Source: Verpa conica
Taxonomy: Eukaryota; Ascomycota; Pezizomycetes; Pezizales; Morchellaceae
Reading direction: 5' to 3'
Assembly (NCBI GenBank): GCA_033030425.1
Contig: JAUFSD010000012.1
Span: 558,001 to 622,000 of the forward strand
Length of the DNA stretch: 64,000 bases
Shown: one piece after another, positions 11,543 to 21,430 of the stretch
Numbering within the stretch: the stretch's first letter is position 1
How the letters are laid out: the number at the start of each line of letters is the position of its first letter
The notes under the pieces: model-generated
Seen by the model: only the letters and a program-made list of their open reading frames with translations
What the model was told of the DNA's origin: nothing
Databases searched by the model: none
Translations under genes and position numbers: made by a program

Positions 11543-11997
11543 ATTGAGGCCATAGTTCCTTCCGACACGTATCTCTAAGATTACAGCACCTGAACCAAGG
11601 ATAGCGGTAATGAGAGTAGTCGCTGGTCCTCTATAACGGAGAGCTAGTTCTAGTAGTAACAAAGTGTTTCATAAGAAACCTTCATCACGATAAGACGATG
11701 ACACTATGCGATATGCACTAGTCGATAAATATCATCATTATTCTCGAGTCATACATAGCTGTCTAGTCTGGGCTGAAGCGAGCCACAATTCTCAGCTATT
11801 GTGTACATCCTCAGTTATCATGCAAACATCTCTAATAATCATACTCCGTAGTAAAGATGTCCCTCTTTATATAGTAAGTTTATTACTGCTGCTTTGACTA
11901 ATTTCTAGTGAGGCCGTACCTTCTAGTTGCTGCCTGTAGCTAATGTTCCTGCTAAAAAGATTATTATATTGACTCACCACTGTAAGTAATGTTCGTC

Positions 11998-12063
11998 TTA
12001 GGTGGATTTAGGGCGGTTGCAGAACTCCTGGAACCCCTAATTTTGAACCATAAATCCACCTTA
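11998..12063. repeat. Short inverted repeat / hairpin
   Basis: TTAGGTGGATTTA at 11998-12010 is nearly complementary to TAAATCCACCTTA at 12051-12063 (12 of 13), separated by 40 bp. A further CGTC...GACG pairing lies outside with a gap. It could be a small MITE or a structured 3' element. Confidence 0.35.
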
Positions 12064-12199
12064 GTAGGGGGCAACCGACGAGGCCCATTGGGGCCCCGGT
12101 AGTTAATTGGGTTAATAGTAGAATAACGTTTTTTTAAAAAAGAGAAAAGCTTGTTTCTTGGCACTGTTCCTAGATTCTTTCAAGGGACCGACATTATGA

Positions 12200-12292
12200 A
12201 CACTAACGATTATTAAGACATTAAGATCAAACTTTTATTATCTACATACGATAGATCCTTTCACTCTCTATTTGCCCTATACTTTAATACCC
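12200..12292 (+). repeat. DIS3-3'-like repeat, copy C
   Basis: This segment contains GACATTAAG..CAAAC followed by TTTTATTATCTACA, CTCTATTTG and ACTTTAA. It aligns with 16910-16998 (copy A) and with 18034-18112 (copy B), the last being the 3' end of DIS3. All three have the same orientation. The NLR gene lies between copies C and A. Confidence 0.55.
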
Positions 12293-12845
12293 CACTGTCT
12301 CGGAAATACCTAATTTAAGTTTTTTTTTCTCTTTTGACTATGGGAATACTTGAGTATTAGAATTTAATAGGCCTGCCCAGGTTACATTTCCAGTGATTGC
12401 CAGTTCACGAAATATCACCTGAACGTAATCAAAGAATTTCTGTTGAATATTCTATTCTATATAGGACTCATATTAGCACAAGCTTGAGAATTCTCTTAGT
12501 CTCCCAAACATCTATTTTGCCTGTACTCTTTATAATTTCTCACATGTGTTGAAAATGTACCTATTTATGAAAATAAATAACTCTGGGAAATAAAGGTCAT
12601 TTTTGACTGATTTCGGGCACATTATCTGCATTTTGTTAAAAGAACACTCCTAGCCTTATTCTACAACATTCATCATTCATTCGTCCTTCCAAACATATCT
12701 AATTGGTACAATCCCATCATACGACCCACATTAATACCCCTCTTCACTTACGTTGCCTTATTCTGCTAATTTCACGCAATGCACTTTCCCTATAGGATCA
12801 ATATCCAGTGCCTTATTCAATTAGCTTTGGGTTGTGATTCGTACC

Positions 12846-15800
12846 TTAGTCTAAAGGCTTGGAGCTTGCTCCTCTGTCACGTAGAAGTTTGACGATAGAA
12901 TTTTGTCCTCGTTTTTCGGCTAGCTCCAGGGCTGTCAATCCATAGTTATTCTGAACTGACATATCGGCGCCCTTATCGAGTAGGATTCGAACAATGCTCT
13001 TGTTTCCGTGGTATGCGGCTAATGTCAAAGCAGAATCCCCTTCGTTATTCCGGGCTTGCAAGAGCAAGTCGGAGCTCTTTTCGAGTAGCAGCTGGGCAAT
13101 AGAGTGGTGTCCATTTGATGCCGCTTTGTGTAGGGCTGTCCCTCCTTTATTAGTTTGAACTGACGGATCAGCGCCATTTTCGAGTAGCAGCTGGGCAATA
13201 GAGTGGTGTCCATTTGATGCCGCTTGGTGTAGGGCTGTCCATCCTTCATTATGTTGAACTGACGGATCAGCGCCATTTTCGAGTAGCAGCTGGGCAATAG
13301 AGTGGTGTCCATTTGATGCCGCTTGGTGTAGGGCTGTCCCTCCATTATTAGTTTGAACTGACGGATCAGCGCCATTTTCGAGTAGCAGCTGGGCAATAGA
13401 GTGGTGTCCATTTGATACCGCGTGGTGTAGGGCTGTCCATCCTTTATTAGTTTGAACTGACGGATCAGCGCCATTTTCGAGTAGCAGCTGGGCAATAGAG
13501 TGGTGTCCATTTGATGCCGCGTGGTGTAGGGCTGTCCATCCTTTACTATCTTGAACTGACGGATCAGCGCCATTTTCGAGTAGCAGCTGGACAATAGAGT
13601 GGTGTCCATTTAATGCCGCTATGTGTAGGGCTGTCCCTCCTTCCTTTTGTTGAACTGACAGATCAGCGCCATTTTCGAGTAGCAGCTGGGCAATAGAGTG
13701 GTGTCCATTTGATGCCGCTTGGTGTAGGGCTGTCCATCCATTATTTGCTTGAACTGACGGATCAGCGCCATTTTCGAGTAGCAGCTGGGCAATAGAGTGG
13801 TGTCCATTTGGTGCCGCTAGGTGTAGAGCCGTACGTCCTAGGGCATCCCTTTCTAGAAGATCGACTCCACCCTCGATTAGAATCTCAACAGTTGCATAAT
13901 GCCCGATGTTGCACGCCACATTAAAAGTCTCCCATTCTCTTAGCTTTCCGTTTTCTCGCGTCTCAGTATTCTCAAAAAACGAAACAATTTTCAATTCGCG
14001 ACATATCCCTAGAAAAGATAAAACATTTCCTGTAGTCTCAAGGAATTTCATCACCACATTCTTCGCTAAATCGACATCGTCATCGCAGGTTTTAAGATGG
14101 AAAGATAAATTTGGGGCAGCGTAACGAAGGAAAGGATGTAACTGAATGCGTTCTAAAGTTTCTTCGTCCGAGGCTGTTGGTTTGGCGAAGATATCAAATA
14201 AAAGATATGTAGTACAAGCCACAGCTAGCATGAAGTCTGTACCGCTAGGAATTATATCATTACCTAGAAGGTATTCTTGGACGGTATAGTGGACAAGTTT
14301 GATTGTGTTGGAGTGTTCGTCTATCATTACCAACCCAGAGCACACGTCGAGTAGCGTATAGTTATCTGGTAAGTCGAGATCATCAAGCTTGTGCTGGCCA
14401 GGCTGAACGGATACCGCGACTCGGATTTCGTCAACTGTCATAGGCCGCTTAGCTTTCACAAGCCACGAGAGAGTACTGATTGCCAAAGCTGTACAGCTCT
14501 TAGACTGACTACGGAGGTTTTCTATAGCTCTATTGTAGGTAGGATCGAGTGGTCTGTTCTCTGTAGTACTGCTCTTGAGCCTGTCGAGTGCCTCTAGAAT
14601 CTGCTTTGCGGTTGTCTGTTCGCAGATGTACTTAACATGGAAATGGACGAGTAAAAACCTACATAGGATTTGTTTTTAGTAAATTTATGTCGGGAGTTCA
14701 GACCTCTAGAATTTCTCGCTACTTACATCCCCTTGGCGCACTCTACAAGCTCGGAAATGATTTTCTCTTGGCACCTTCCCTGCCGGACGAGGCGTTTTGC
14801 TCGTGGGTTCTCATCGATTTTTTCCTTGATATAGATAGTGATGTCTTCCTCTCTTGCTAGGAGTTCTAGCTTTGCTACTCTGTACTCTAGGAATTTCTCT
14901 TGAATATCTTCTGGGTAAGGGCGACTGGTAATAAATAAGTTGACTCCTTTCATCGACATGCGTTTAAACAACGGAAGGAGATATTTCCGTTGATTTGACT
15001 GATGGCATTCGTCAAGTGCGTCGAATATGAGAAAGACTCGATCAAAGGACTTGAAGGTAGTAAGAAGAATGATTAAAAGTTCATCGGATGTGGGTCTTTT
15101 GTTTTCCCTATCTAATTTGTTGTGCAAAGCTTCAAGCTCTGTGGGAAGATGTGGGATTTTGCTGGCGAGCTGTTTTACCAAGCTGGCGAGAATATCGACA
15201 GCCTTTTGTTGCTCCTGCTCTTTATAATCAAAATAGATATGAGCAACTCCATCCTTTGCTCCCAAGACATGTTTTTCGACATGGTCAATTAAAGCCGAGC
15301 TAAGCCCCGGGGTTAGCGAGGTCTCAAAAGGTATGGGTCGAAGGTAGCATACCTTAGAAACGTCTTGCCGGCGCCGGCTATCGAGATAGTTGTTAGCATC
15401 GATCGTCAAAAGAGACTTTGTAGAACTTACGGATACCACGACCCCAAAGGATCGGGGAATCTGGATCACTAATCCACTTCTTGACCTCAGGTGTCTCCCA
15501 AAGCCATTTCCCCGTGCCCTCTCGTCTCCGAGCGCTGATATCAATATGCTTTTTATCACACTGGCCTGGGAATACCCAGTTCAAAACCTTTTTCCGCTTT
15601 TCCGCTAGTAACCTATCATATTAGCGATGAGTAAATATGTCTAGATGATCTATGGTTTATCGGTAATACCTGCTTGATCTTTCTCCATTCTCTCTCGCCA
15701 GGCATCTTGAGATAGAATCTCTGCATGTTGTTCTTCCTTAATCTCTCGAACGTCGGATCCGGTATGCTGGACATGGCCCTCGATTTTTTTAGAAATAGCT

Positions 15801-16539
15801 CTGTATTCGGATTAGCACGGCTTGATCAAAGGTCTCAGGTACGGCCTACACATGATCTTCGGACATGTCATGGAGCTCCTGCACACCAAGCTCCGTACTC
15901 TGAACATGTCCCTTGATGGTAGTCGATAGGGCCCTATAGCTAATTTAGCAAGCTCGTAATTTAATAGTGAGCTCCTGGTCTAGCATACGTTTGGTTCACA
16001 GAGCTAATATGAACCTCTTGAACCATAGAATCCACACGCAGAACGTGCGCCTCAATATTCCTCGAGATGACTCTGTATTGAAGATCAGTTTCATCCAATG
16101 AGATAGGGTTTTGAATAATTCACATATTATCCGCAGCCAAAGCAATGCCGAATGTACTCTTATATCTCTCAATCCGGGTCATGATATTCATAGTTTCTTT
16201 TGTTTGAAGTGGCCACTTGAGTCTCCATAACCGCTTCATCAAGCCCTTCTTTGGTGTTGGGAGCCTCGAATGGACTTCCTCTAGCTCCCGCGCGCATTCT
16301 TTGAGTGTATCGTCGAGGCCTTCTATCGCCGTCGAATATTTATTCCTTTTCCCGTAATCTTCTATCCTCTTGAGTACCGCTCCGAGTGATTCGAGCTCAA
16401 CACTAAGCTTCCGGACCTCATTTGGCGCTCGCTTCACATCCTCGCAATAGCCGTAGACCGCGATAAGTAATTGACCGGCGGCTTGTGTAGCCTGCGCGAC
16501 GGCGATGATACTCGCTGCAAAAGATAAAGGTTCGGCCAT
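12846..16539 (-). CDS. NLR-like STAND receptor: fungal N-domain, NACHT, ankyrin repeats
   Basis: This is a putative intracellular receptor of the fungal NLR class, which acts in self/non-self recognition or innate immunity. Eight exons splice in frame (16124-16539, 15989-16072, 15850-15933, 15670-15800, 15431-15604, 15353-15377, 14727-15299, 12846-14658) to 1,099 aa. Residues 1-139 resemble the fungal N-terminal domain of STAND proteins (MAEPLSFAASIIAVAQATQA). A linker of three similar 28-residue units follows. The NACHT domain has Walker A GIPGAGKT and Walker B VFLIFDALDEC. A winged-helix-like block (MTVDEIRVAVSV..LVHYTVQEYLL) precedes about 11 ankyrin repeats, eight nearly identical. No stop or frameshift is seen, so the gene looks intact. 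The ligand and effector output are unknown. The domain boundaries are my estimate. Confidence 0.85.
13071..13862 (-). repeat. Near-identical 99-bp ankyrin repeat array
   Basis: Eight tandem 99-bp units each encode NGHHSIAQLLLENGADPSVQ plus a short variable segment and TALH-AAS. Nucleotide identity between units is very high. Differences cluster in the codons just after PSVQ (AN, QK, DS, TN, HN), at the next residue (N/E/K), at W/G, and after TALH (Q/I/H/K). Flanking ankyrin units on both sides are diverged. This pattern indicates homogenisation by unequal recombination or gene conversion. Confidence 0.9.
15717..16072 (-). repeat. Duplicated 84-nt linker exons in the NLR gene
   Basis: Exons 2 (15989-16072) and 3 (15850-15933) are each exactly 84 nt and both begin and end in phase 2. 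The first 84 nt of exon 4 (15717-15800) encode a third similar unit. The units read roughly ISRNIEAHV.., LSTTIKGHV.. and ISKKIEGHV.., each followed by an acidic helical half. Introns between them are 49-55 nt with CTAA-type branch sites. This looks like tandem exon duplication of a helical linker. Confidence 0.7.
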
Positions 16540-16796
16540 ATTCTTTCGTACAGGGCTGGAGAAACTGGGTATAGTAGGGAACTTGTAGTGAGAAGGGTTA
16601 TGATAGTTCAGTTAGCTAAAGCTAGGGGTGCGGGGATGTGCCAGCAGGTAGGTGTGTGGGGTCGTGGGATTCATGTTTGTGATAGGCAATAGAGCCTGGG
16701 GTTTCCTCTTTCTGGTAACTGATTTGATTCGCCTTAACCAAGCGCACAAGCAAATGAGGTATCAATATGTCTGATTTGCTGATCGCGGGTATTTTT

Positions 16797-17000
16797 TTCA
16801 GCCTTGGTCACACAACATAGAGTGTTACGCCAAAAAGGCAACATCAACTCTCACCAAGTATACGAATAGAACGAATATATACTAGTAAACGTCTGAGTAT
16901 AAAAAAATACCACGGTCATCGAGACACTAAGACAAAACTTTATCATCTACATGCGATAGCTCCATTCTCTCTATTTTAACTGGGCCCCCGTACTCCCTCA
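16797..17000 (+). repeat. DIS3-3'-like repeat, copy A
   Basis: It starts with CAGCCTTGGTCACACAACAT (matched by CAGCCTTGGTCACGCAACAT in copy B) and ends with an AAACTTTATCATCTACA..CTCTATTTTAAC block. About 200 bp align with 17905-18112 with interruptions. Its 3' portion is also shared with copy C (12200-12292). It lies just upstream of the NLR start. Confidence 0.65.
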
Positions 17001-17293
17001 TATATATATTAGTAAATAATCAAATTCTTTAAATACACCTCCTCTACAATAATAGACGTCACACTACTAACACTCAATAAAATATCTGATGTGTCACGTA
17101 TAACCAAACATATTACAATTGTGAAAAAAGATAGATCAACCGATGAAAACTAACAAACGAAGTATTAGCCAAATCCTCACTACAAGCCAAAAGTAATACT
17201 AACCCTAGACTAAAGCCGGGCTACGTCCCCCAATCAAACTCCCAACTATTCCTCGCCACAACTTCTCACGTACATCTTTCTACCTTGATATCC

Positions 17294-17581
17294 TCATACC
17301 GTTGTTGAACCGATCGGAGGTGTTCGTTGATAAAAAATAACTGAATTGCCAAAGTCCAGACCCTTGACCTCCAGAAAGAGATCACTTTTGCGTTCCCTCC
17401 GCAAGACCTGCTCTTGCCGATAAAAATTACTAGGATAAATATCTAAACATCGCCCGCATCTCCAGAAATCTCCGTATCCTCCAACGTACTTCTTCAAAAC
17501 ACTAGGTTCCTCGTGTATAGGTCCACGAGTTTCCTCGGATCCCTCAGCAATAACTTCCCCTCGAGAAGAGTTTCCGGACAT
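17294..17581 (-). CDS. Small orphan ORF between repeats A and B
   Basis: This 95-codon frame starts at an ATG at 17581. The protein begins MSGNSSRGEVIAEGSEE and has an aromatic/cysteine patch (YGDFWRCGRCLDIYPSNFY). A GTATGAG donor-like site lies at its 3' end, so the displayed stop may belong to an intron and the gene could continue. I recognise no family. It sits alone between two direct repeats beside the NLR gene. It could be a degenerate gene fragment. Confidence 0.3.
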   Translation of the reverse strand: MSGNSSRGEVIAEGSEETRGPIHEEPSVLKKYVGGYGDFWRCGRCLDIYPSNFYRQEQVLRRERKSDLFLEVKGLDFGNSVIFYQRTPPIGSTTV

Positions 17582-17904
17582 CTGTATACACTCGTCGAGA
17601 TTCGATTAGCCGTTCGATTAGTCGGCCACCTTACTCTTATTGTCTCCGTATCTAGTTAGGGGTTTAGGTTCGGGTTAGTGTTCAATTAGGATGAGGGTTA
17701 GTGTTAGTTGTAGGGTAATAGGGTATTTCAGTGGGAGACCAGCTGCGATAGGGCCGGGTAAAGGAACATTAATCTCCTGCGTAATTCTTAGGCTGGTGTC
17801 TGGTACCAGGAATCGTAAAGGTGCCTACTGACACCCGCTGTTTGGTAATTAAGATTACTTCCTGTTTGGGTAGGAATGTTGCTGTACAATACACCATTTT
17901 CTTC

Positions 17905-18112
17905 AGCCTTGGTCACGCAACATATAAGTATTACGATCAAAAGTGTCAATTCTCACTAAATATAATAGAATAAGTATCCTCTGGAATGTATACATCTGAC
18001 ATAAAAGATGCTACAGCCCTAGGAGTTTTTTAATCACCGAGACATTAAGGCCAAACTTTTATTATCTACAAATGACAATTCTTTTCGCTCTATTTGCTCC
18101 CTACTTTAACCA
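17905..18112 (+). repeat. DIS3-3'-like repeat, copy B (overlaps DIS3 end)
   Basis: This is the copy that includes the last 23 nt of the DIS3 reading frame and its 3' flank. Because it belongs to a single-copy essential gene it is the probable source of copies A and C. It shares CAGCCTTGGTCAC with copy A, and TTTTATTATCTACA plus CTCTATTTG with copy C. Confidence 0.65.
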
Positions 18113-21100
18113 ACGTCAATTTAATCTTCCTCTTTCCCGTTTTCTCCTCCTTATCATCTGTCACCTCTACCACAACTTTATCAAACAACCCTAAACTCCA
18201 CTTTCCCTCACCCTCTCCAACAGTCAATACATATGTCTCCGCATCAAACTCCGTCTCCGGCTCTGCTCCTCCCTGTGCTAATTCCCGTGTCCTGATCATC
18301 CCCTCAATACCAAATCGAGGTACAAATACAACGAACCCGTTTGAGAAGATCTTCATGATGAATCCTTCTTCTTTGGTAATACGGCCTTTTAATGCTTGCC
18401 CAACATAGTACTCTACAGATGCACGTCCTGCAAACTGAGCGTTTCTGTGGCGGACATTAATGTTTTCACAGACTGCCTCGAGTTTTGCTTTGCTGTGGAG
18501 GGAGTTGTCGAGTTGTTCATAGCCGATTGCCGCGGCGAGTTGACGATGGGCTACTACATCTGCGTAACGGCGGATGGGGGATGTGAAATGGGTGTAGATT
18601 TCTGAAGCCAATCCATAATGCTTGAACTCTGGATATGCTTGAGTTCCTGAGCAGAAGTACTCTGCAGAAAGCATGCACCTTGTTGCGAGGATGCGGACGA
18701 GGGTGTTGAAGAATGGCTCATTAGGATCGACACATTCATCGAGTGAATCTGCAACTGCCTTTGAGGAATCAACGCGGAGGATAAGTCCCTTTCGAACTTT
18801 AAGTTGGTTCTGTAGCTCCTCGAAGTTCGTTGCAGGGGGGGCACCATGACGCCGTAACATGGCAGTCTGAGGAAATGCATCGTATATCTTGCTCGCGACA
18901 CTCGTGTTGGCCAGTAACATGAACTCCTCAACCAACGAATTCGTCTCTAGTAATTTCTTGGTCTTTACATCAATCGGATCACTTGTCTCGCTCTCCGCCT
19001 CAACCTTAACCTCGGGACTCGCAAGATTTAGTGCACCAGCATCCATACGCTTTTGCCGGAGTTTCTTAGAAAGCTTAAGAAGCGCCCTCATACCGTTCGT
19101 AAGTTCATCCTGTTGTGATTCATCATCGATCCGTAATTGTGCATGCTCGTAGCTGAATGCCTCACGTGACTTGATCACCGATTTCGTGAAATTGACAGAC
19201 AAGATCTCAGCATCTGGAGTCATCTCCCATGTTGTCGAGAATGCGTAACGTTCCACATATGGTTTCAATGAGCAGAGGTCTGTTCCAAGGAGCATGGGTA
19301 ACATGTCAATACGCTTATCCACTAGATAGACAGTGGTTCCTCTCGCTGTCGCTTCATCGTCCATTGCGTTGTTGGGTTTGACAAAATGTGTGACATCAGC
19401 GATATGCACACCAACCTCATAGTTCCCATTAGGAAGTAGCCTTGCATGCAGAGCATCATCGATATCCTGACAGCCCGGAGGATCGATACTGCAGACTAGT
19501 AGACCCCTATAATCCTTTCTCCCGACCCATCCTGGGTCACTGGGGTCCTGGGGAACCCTCCAATCATGGCCTTCTTTAGGGAGGCAGTCAAGGACTGCTT
19601 TTGGGAAGGGTCTGTATTGGACATCGTATTCAAGTAACAGTGCTTCAGTCTCCGCCTCTTTTGTCTCTAGCTCACCGAGCGAGCGGACGAAGTGACCAAC
19701 AGGATATCGGGATGTTCTATCCCACGAATCAATCGCCACAACAATCCGCTTACCCAAGAGTTCAGAGGCCTGACGGGTTCTGATCCTGATTTTAGGAATT
19801 CGTTTATCCATAGGGATCAAGAAAACAGTTTGTTGACTGCGACCACGGGAAGCAGAGGCAGAGGAGGGATCAACATGACCAACATAACTATCACAATATA
19901 TATTAATAGGTTGTGCTCATATCCTCTTAGGGTAATAAACTTACTATCTCCAATTCCTCTTTGCAACCCCCACAACTCTTGCCGTCGGCTGCGGCTTCCC
20001 TTCCGTACTCCCACCAAGTGTCTTCCTCACCTCTTCAATCAGCGCCTTTCTCTCCTGTTCTGTCTCGATTGCCTCAGGTACGTCCACATCCGGATTATCG
20101 TTCTTCGTCAGCGTCTCCTCTTCAACAATCTTGGTACTAGGTTGCTTCCATAGTTCCTTCGGTAGGATCTCTACAACGACCACATCACCTGACACACTTC
20201 TATTAATGTTTTCCCTACCCAAGATGAGTAGAGCTTTATCGAAAGATGGTACATGAACACTGCCTTCAAGAAAGTTGTAAGGCGACACGTTGAAAACCCC
20301 TTGGTGCAACGTTCCTGCCTTTACTCCGGTCTGCATTTTGGAAATCGTAAAGTATTCAGGATATAGCATCTCCGACTTTGACGCCTTAGCTTCCGCGTCC
20401 TCTGCGGCAGCAGAGATCATATCCAGAAGCTCGTCAGCATTTTTGAGACCACGGACATAATCTCTTACTGATCAAAGTTAGTAACAAAGTCAATATACAC
20501 CACCAGATTGAATAAACATACTATTAGCACACTCGATCCCCTCCGACTTCGCCTTCGTCAGATTCGCTTTATCATCACTAACCATGACAATCTCTGGACA
20601 TTTGCTCTTCGTTCCTGATACTGCATCTAATAAGTGTTCTTTATACCACACACACGCCCTCCTCACCGCACGGTCGTTCCGGTCATTAATTGTCTCCCCT
20701 TCCAACCGCTTAACGAAGGTCTCCAACCGGAAATCATTATGGAAGACGTAGAACCTTTTCTCTTGGGAGCTGACAAGAGATCGTAACCGGCTATATAATG
20801 GCAATGATCGGTTTCTCAACTCATCGAGCACAGTCTGTAGTACAATCACATCGTAGAAGGCGCTCTTGTGCTCAATAATATCCATACAGTATAGGAAGAT
20901 GTTTGTGTCTGGGACGATATAGTGCCCCTTTGTGAATGTGTTGTTTGCAGCCGGAGAAGCAGAGAGGACGAAAGGTTTGACCCGGCCATTAGAATCGGCG
21001 GGGGCGTTGGTAGCGCATGGGAAACAGAGCTCTGAGGAACAGGGTATGTCTTGTCGGAGGTATATTTCACGGACTATCTTGGTGCATTTTCCTCTGCTTG

Positions 21101-21173
21101 AGCGGAGGAAGACCTTAGAGAAGATATTAGGGGTACTGTCAGAGTCTGTAGAAGATCGTTTGAGGGACGCCAT
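18090..21173 (-). CDS. DIS3: Exosome catalytic subunit DIS3/RRP44
   Basis: DIS3 is the processive 3'-5' exoribonuclease and endonuclease of the nuclear and cytoplasmic RNA exosome. Exons 20522-21173, 19945-20467 and 18090-19887 give 990 aa, close to the yeast length. The N-terminal cysteine patch (SSELCFPCA) fits the CR3 region. The PIN endonuclease domain follows with [12 protein letters not shown] and MVSDDKANL acidic residues. Two cold-shock folds come next, then RNB with [16 protein letters not shown], the catalytic aspartate cluster, and a C-terminal S1 domain ([16 protein letters not shown]). Junctions restore the conserved [16 protein letters not shown] and the block [18 protein letters not shown]. 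Catalytic residues appear intact. It is divergent from UTP12 with a 257-bp shared upstream region. Confidence 0.97.
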
Positions 21174-21430
21174 TGTTTGTGGTTTTCGTGATAGACCGCC
21201 GGGAACCCGTAAATGATATTCGGAGATGAGGTCAAGTCGTTGAACTTTGGCACGCTAGTGGTGGGCTGTGGCTGTGCGCGCTATAAGAGCCTCAATTTGA
21301 ACCTCACTGTGGCGTAAGGGTAGGGTTTTTGCGCCTGCATAAAAAAAGTTCGAAGATTTCCCAAACTGCTGCGACGAATAGCTTTAATCTGTAACAGCTT
21401 GGGCTTCTTCTCTGGCGCAGCTTTTACGCA
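21174..21430. promoter_or_regulatory. Bidirectional promoter, DIS3 / UTP12
   Basis: Only 257 bp separate the start codons of two divergently transcribed rRNA-processing genes. It contains a GAGATGAG word (21224-21231), similar to the core of the PAC element of yeast ribosome-biogenesis promoters, and AGGGTAGGGTTTTT near 21322. These matches are short and could be chance. The shared promoter itself is inferred from geometry. Confidence 0.55.

Larger units (their letters stand above)
10737..12845. other. Intergenic region between NOP53 and the NLR gene
   Basis: This 2.1 kb is AT-rich with no recognised family. It includes the NOP53 promoter, one small orphan frame (11312-11542), a short inverted repeat (11998-12063) and a copy of the DIS3-3'-like repeat (12200-12292). 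Other open frames are short and unsupported. Confidence 0.5.
16540..18089. other. Intergenic region between the NLR gene and DIS3
   Basis: This 1.55 kb contains the NLR promoter, repeat copies A and B, a small orphan ORF (17294-17581) and a G/T-rich stretch near 17650-17735 with scattered GGGTTAG-type words that do not form a true telomeric array. No other gene is seen. Confidence 0.55.

Noticed and set aside
13071..13862. Regular tandem repeats that could suggest a CRISPR-like array
   Set aside because: The 99-bp units are contiguous coding ankyrin repeats without unique spacers, in a eukaryotic gene.
14723..15559. Uninterrupted frame across the NLR P-loop region read as one exon
   Set aside because: It reads the P-loop in the wrong frame; two 53-nt introns with CTAAC branch sites restore GIPGAGKT.
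17644..17740. Telomere-like GGGTTAG words
   Set aside because: The words are irregularly spaced and variable, with no TTAGGG tandem array; the flanks are ordinary genes.
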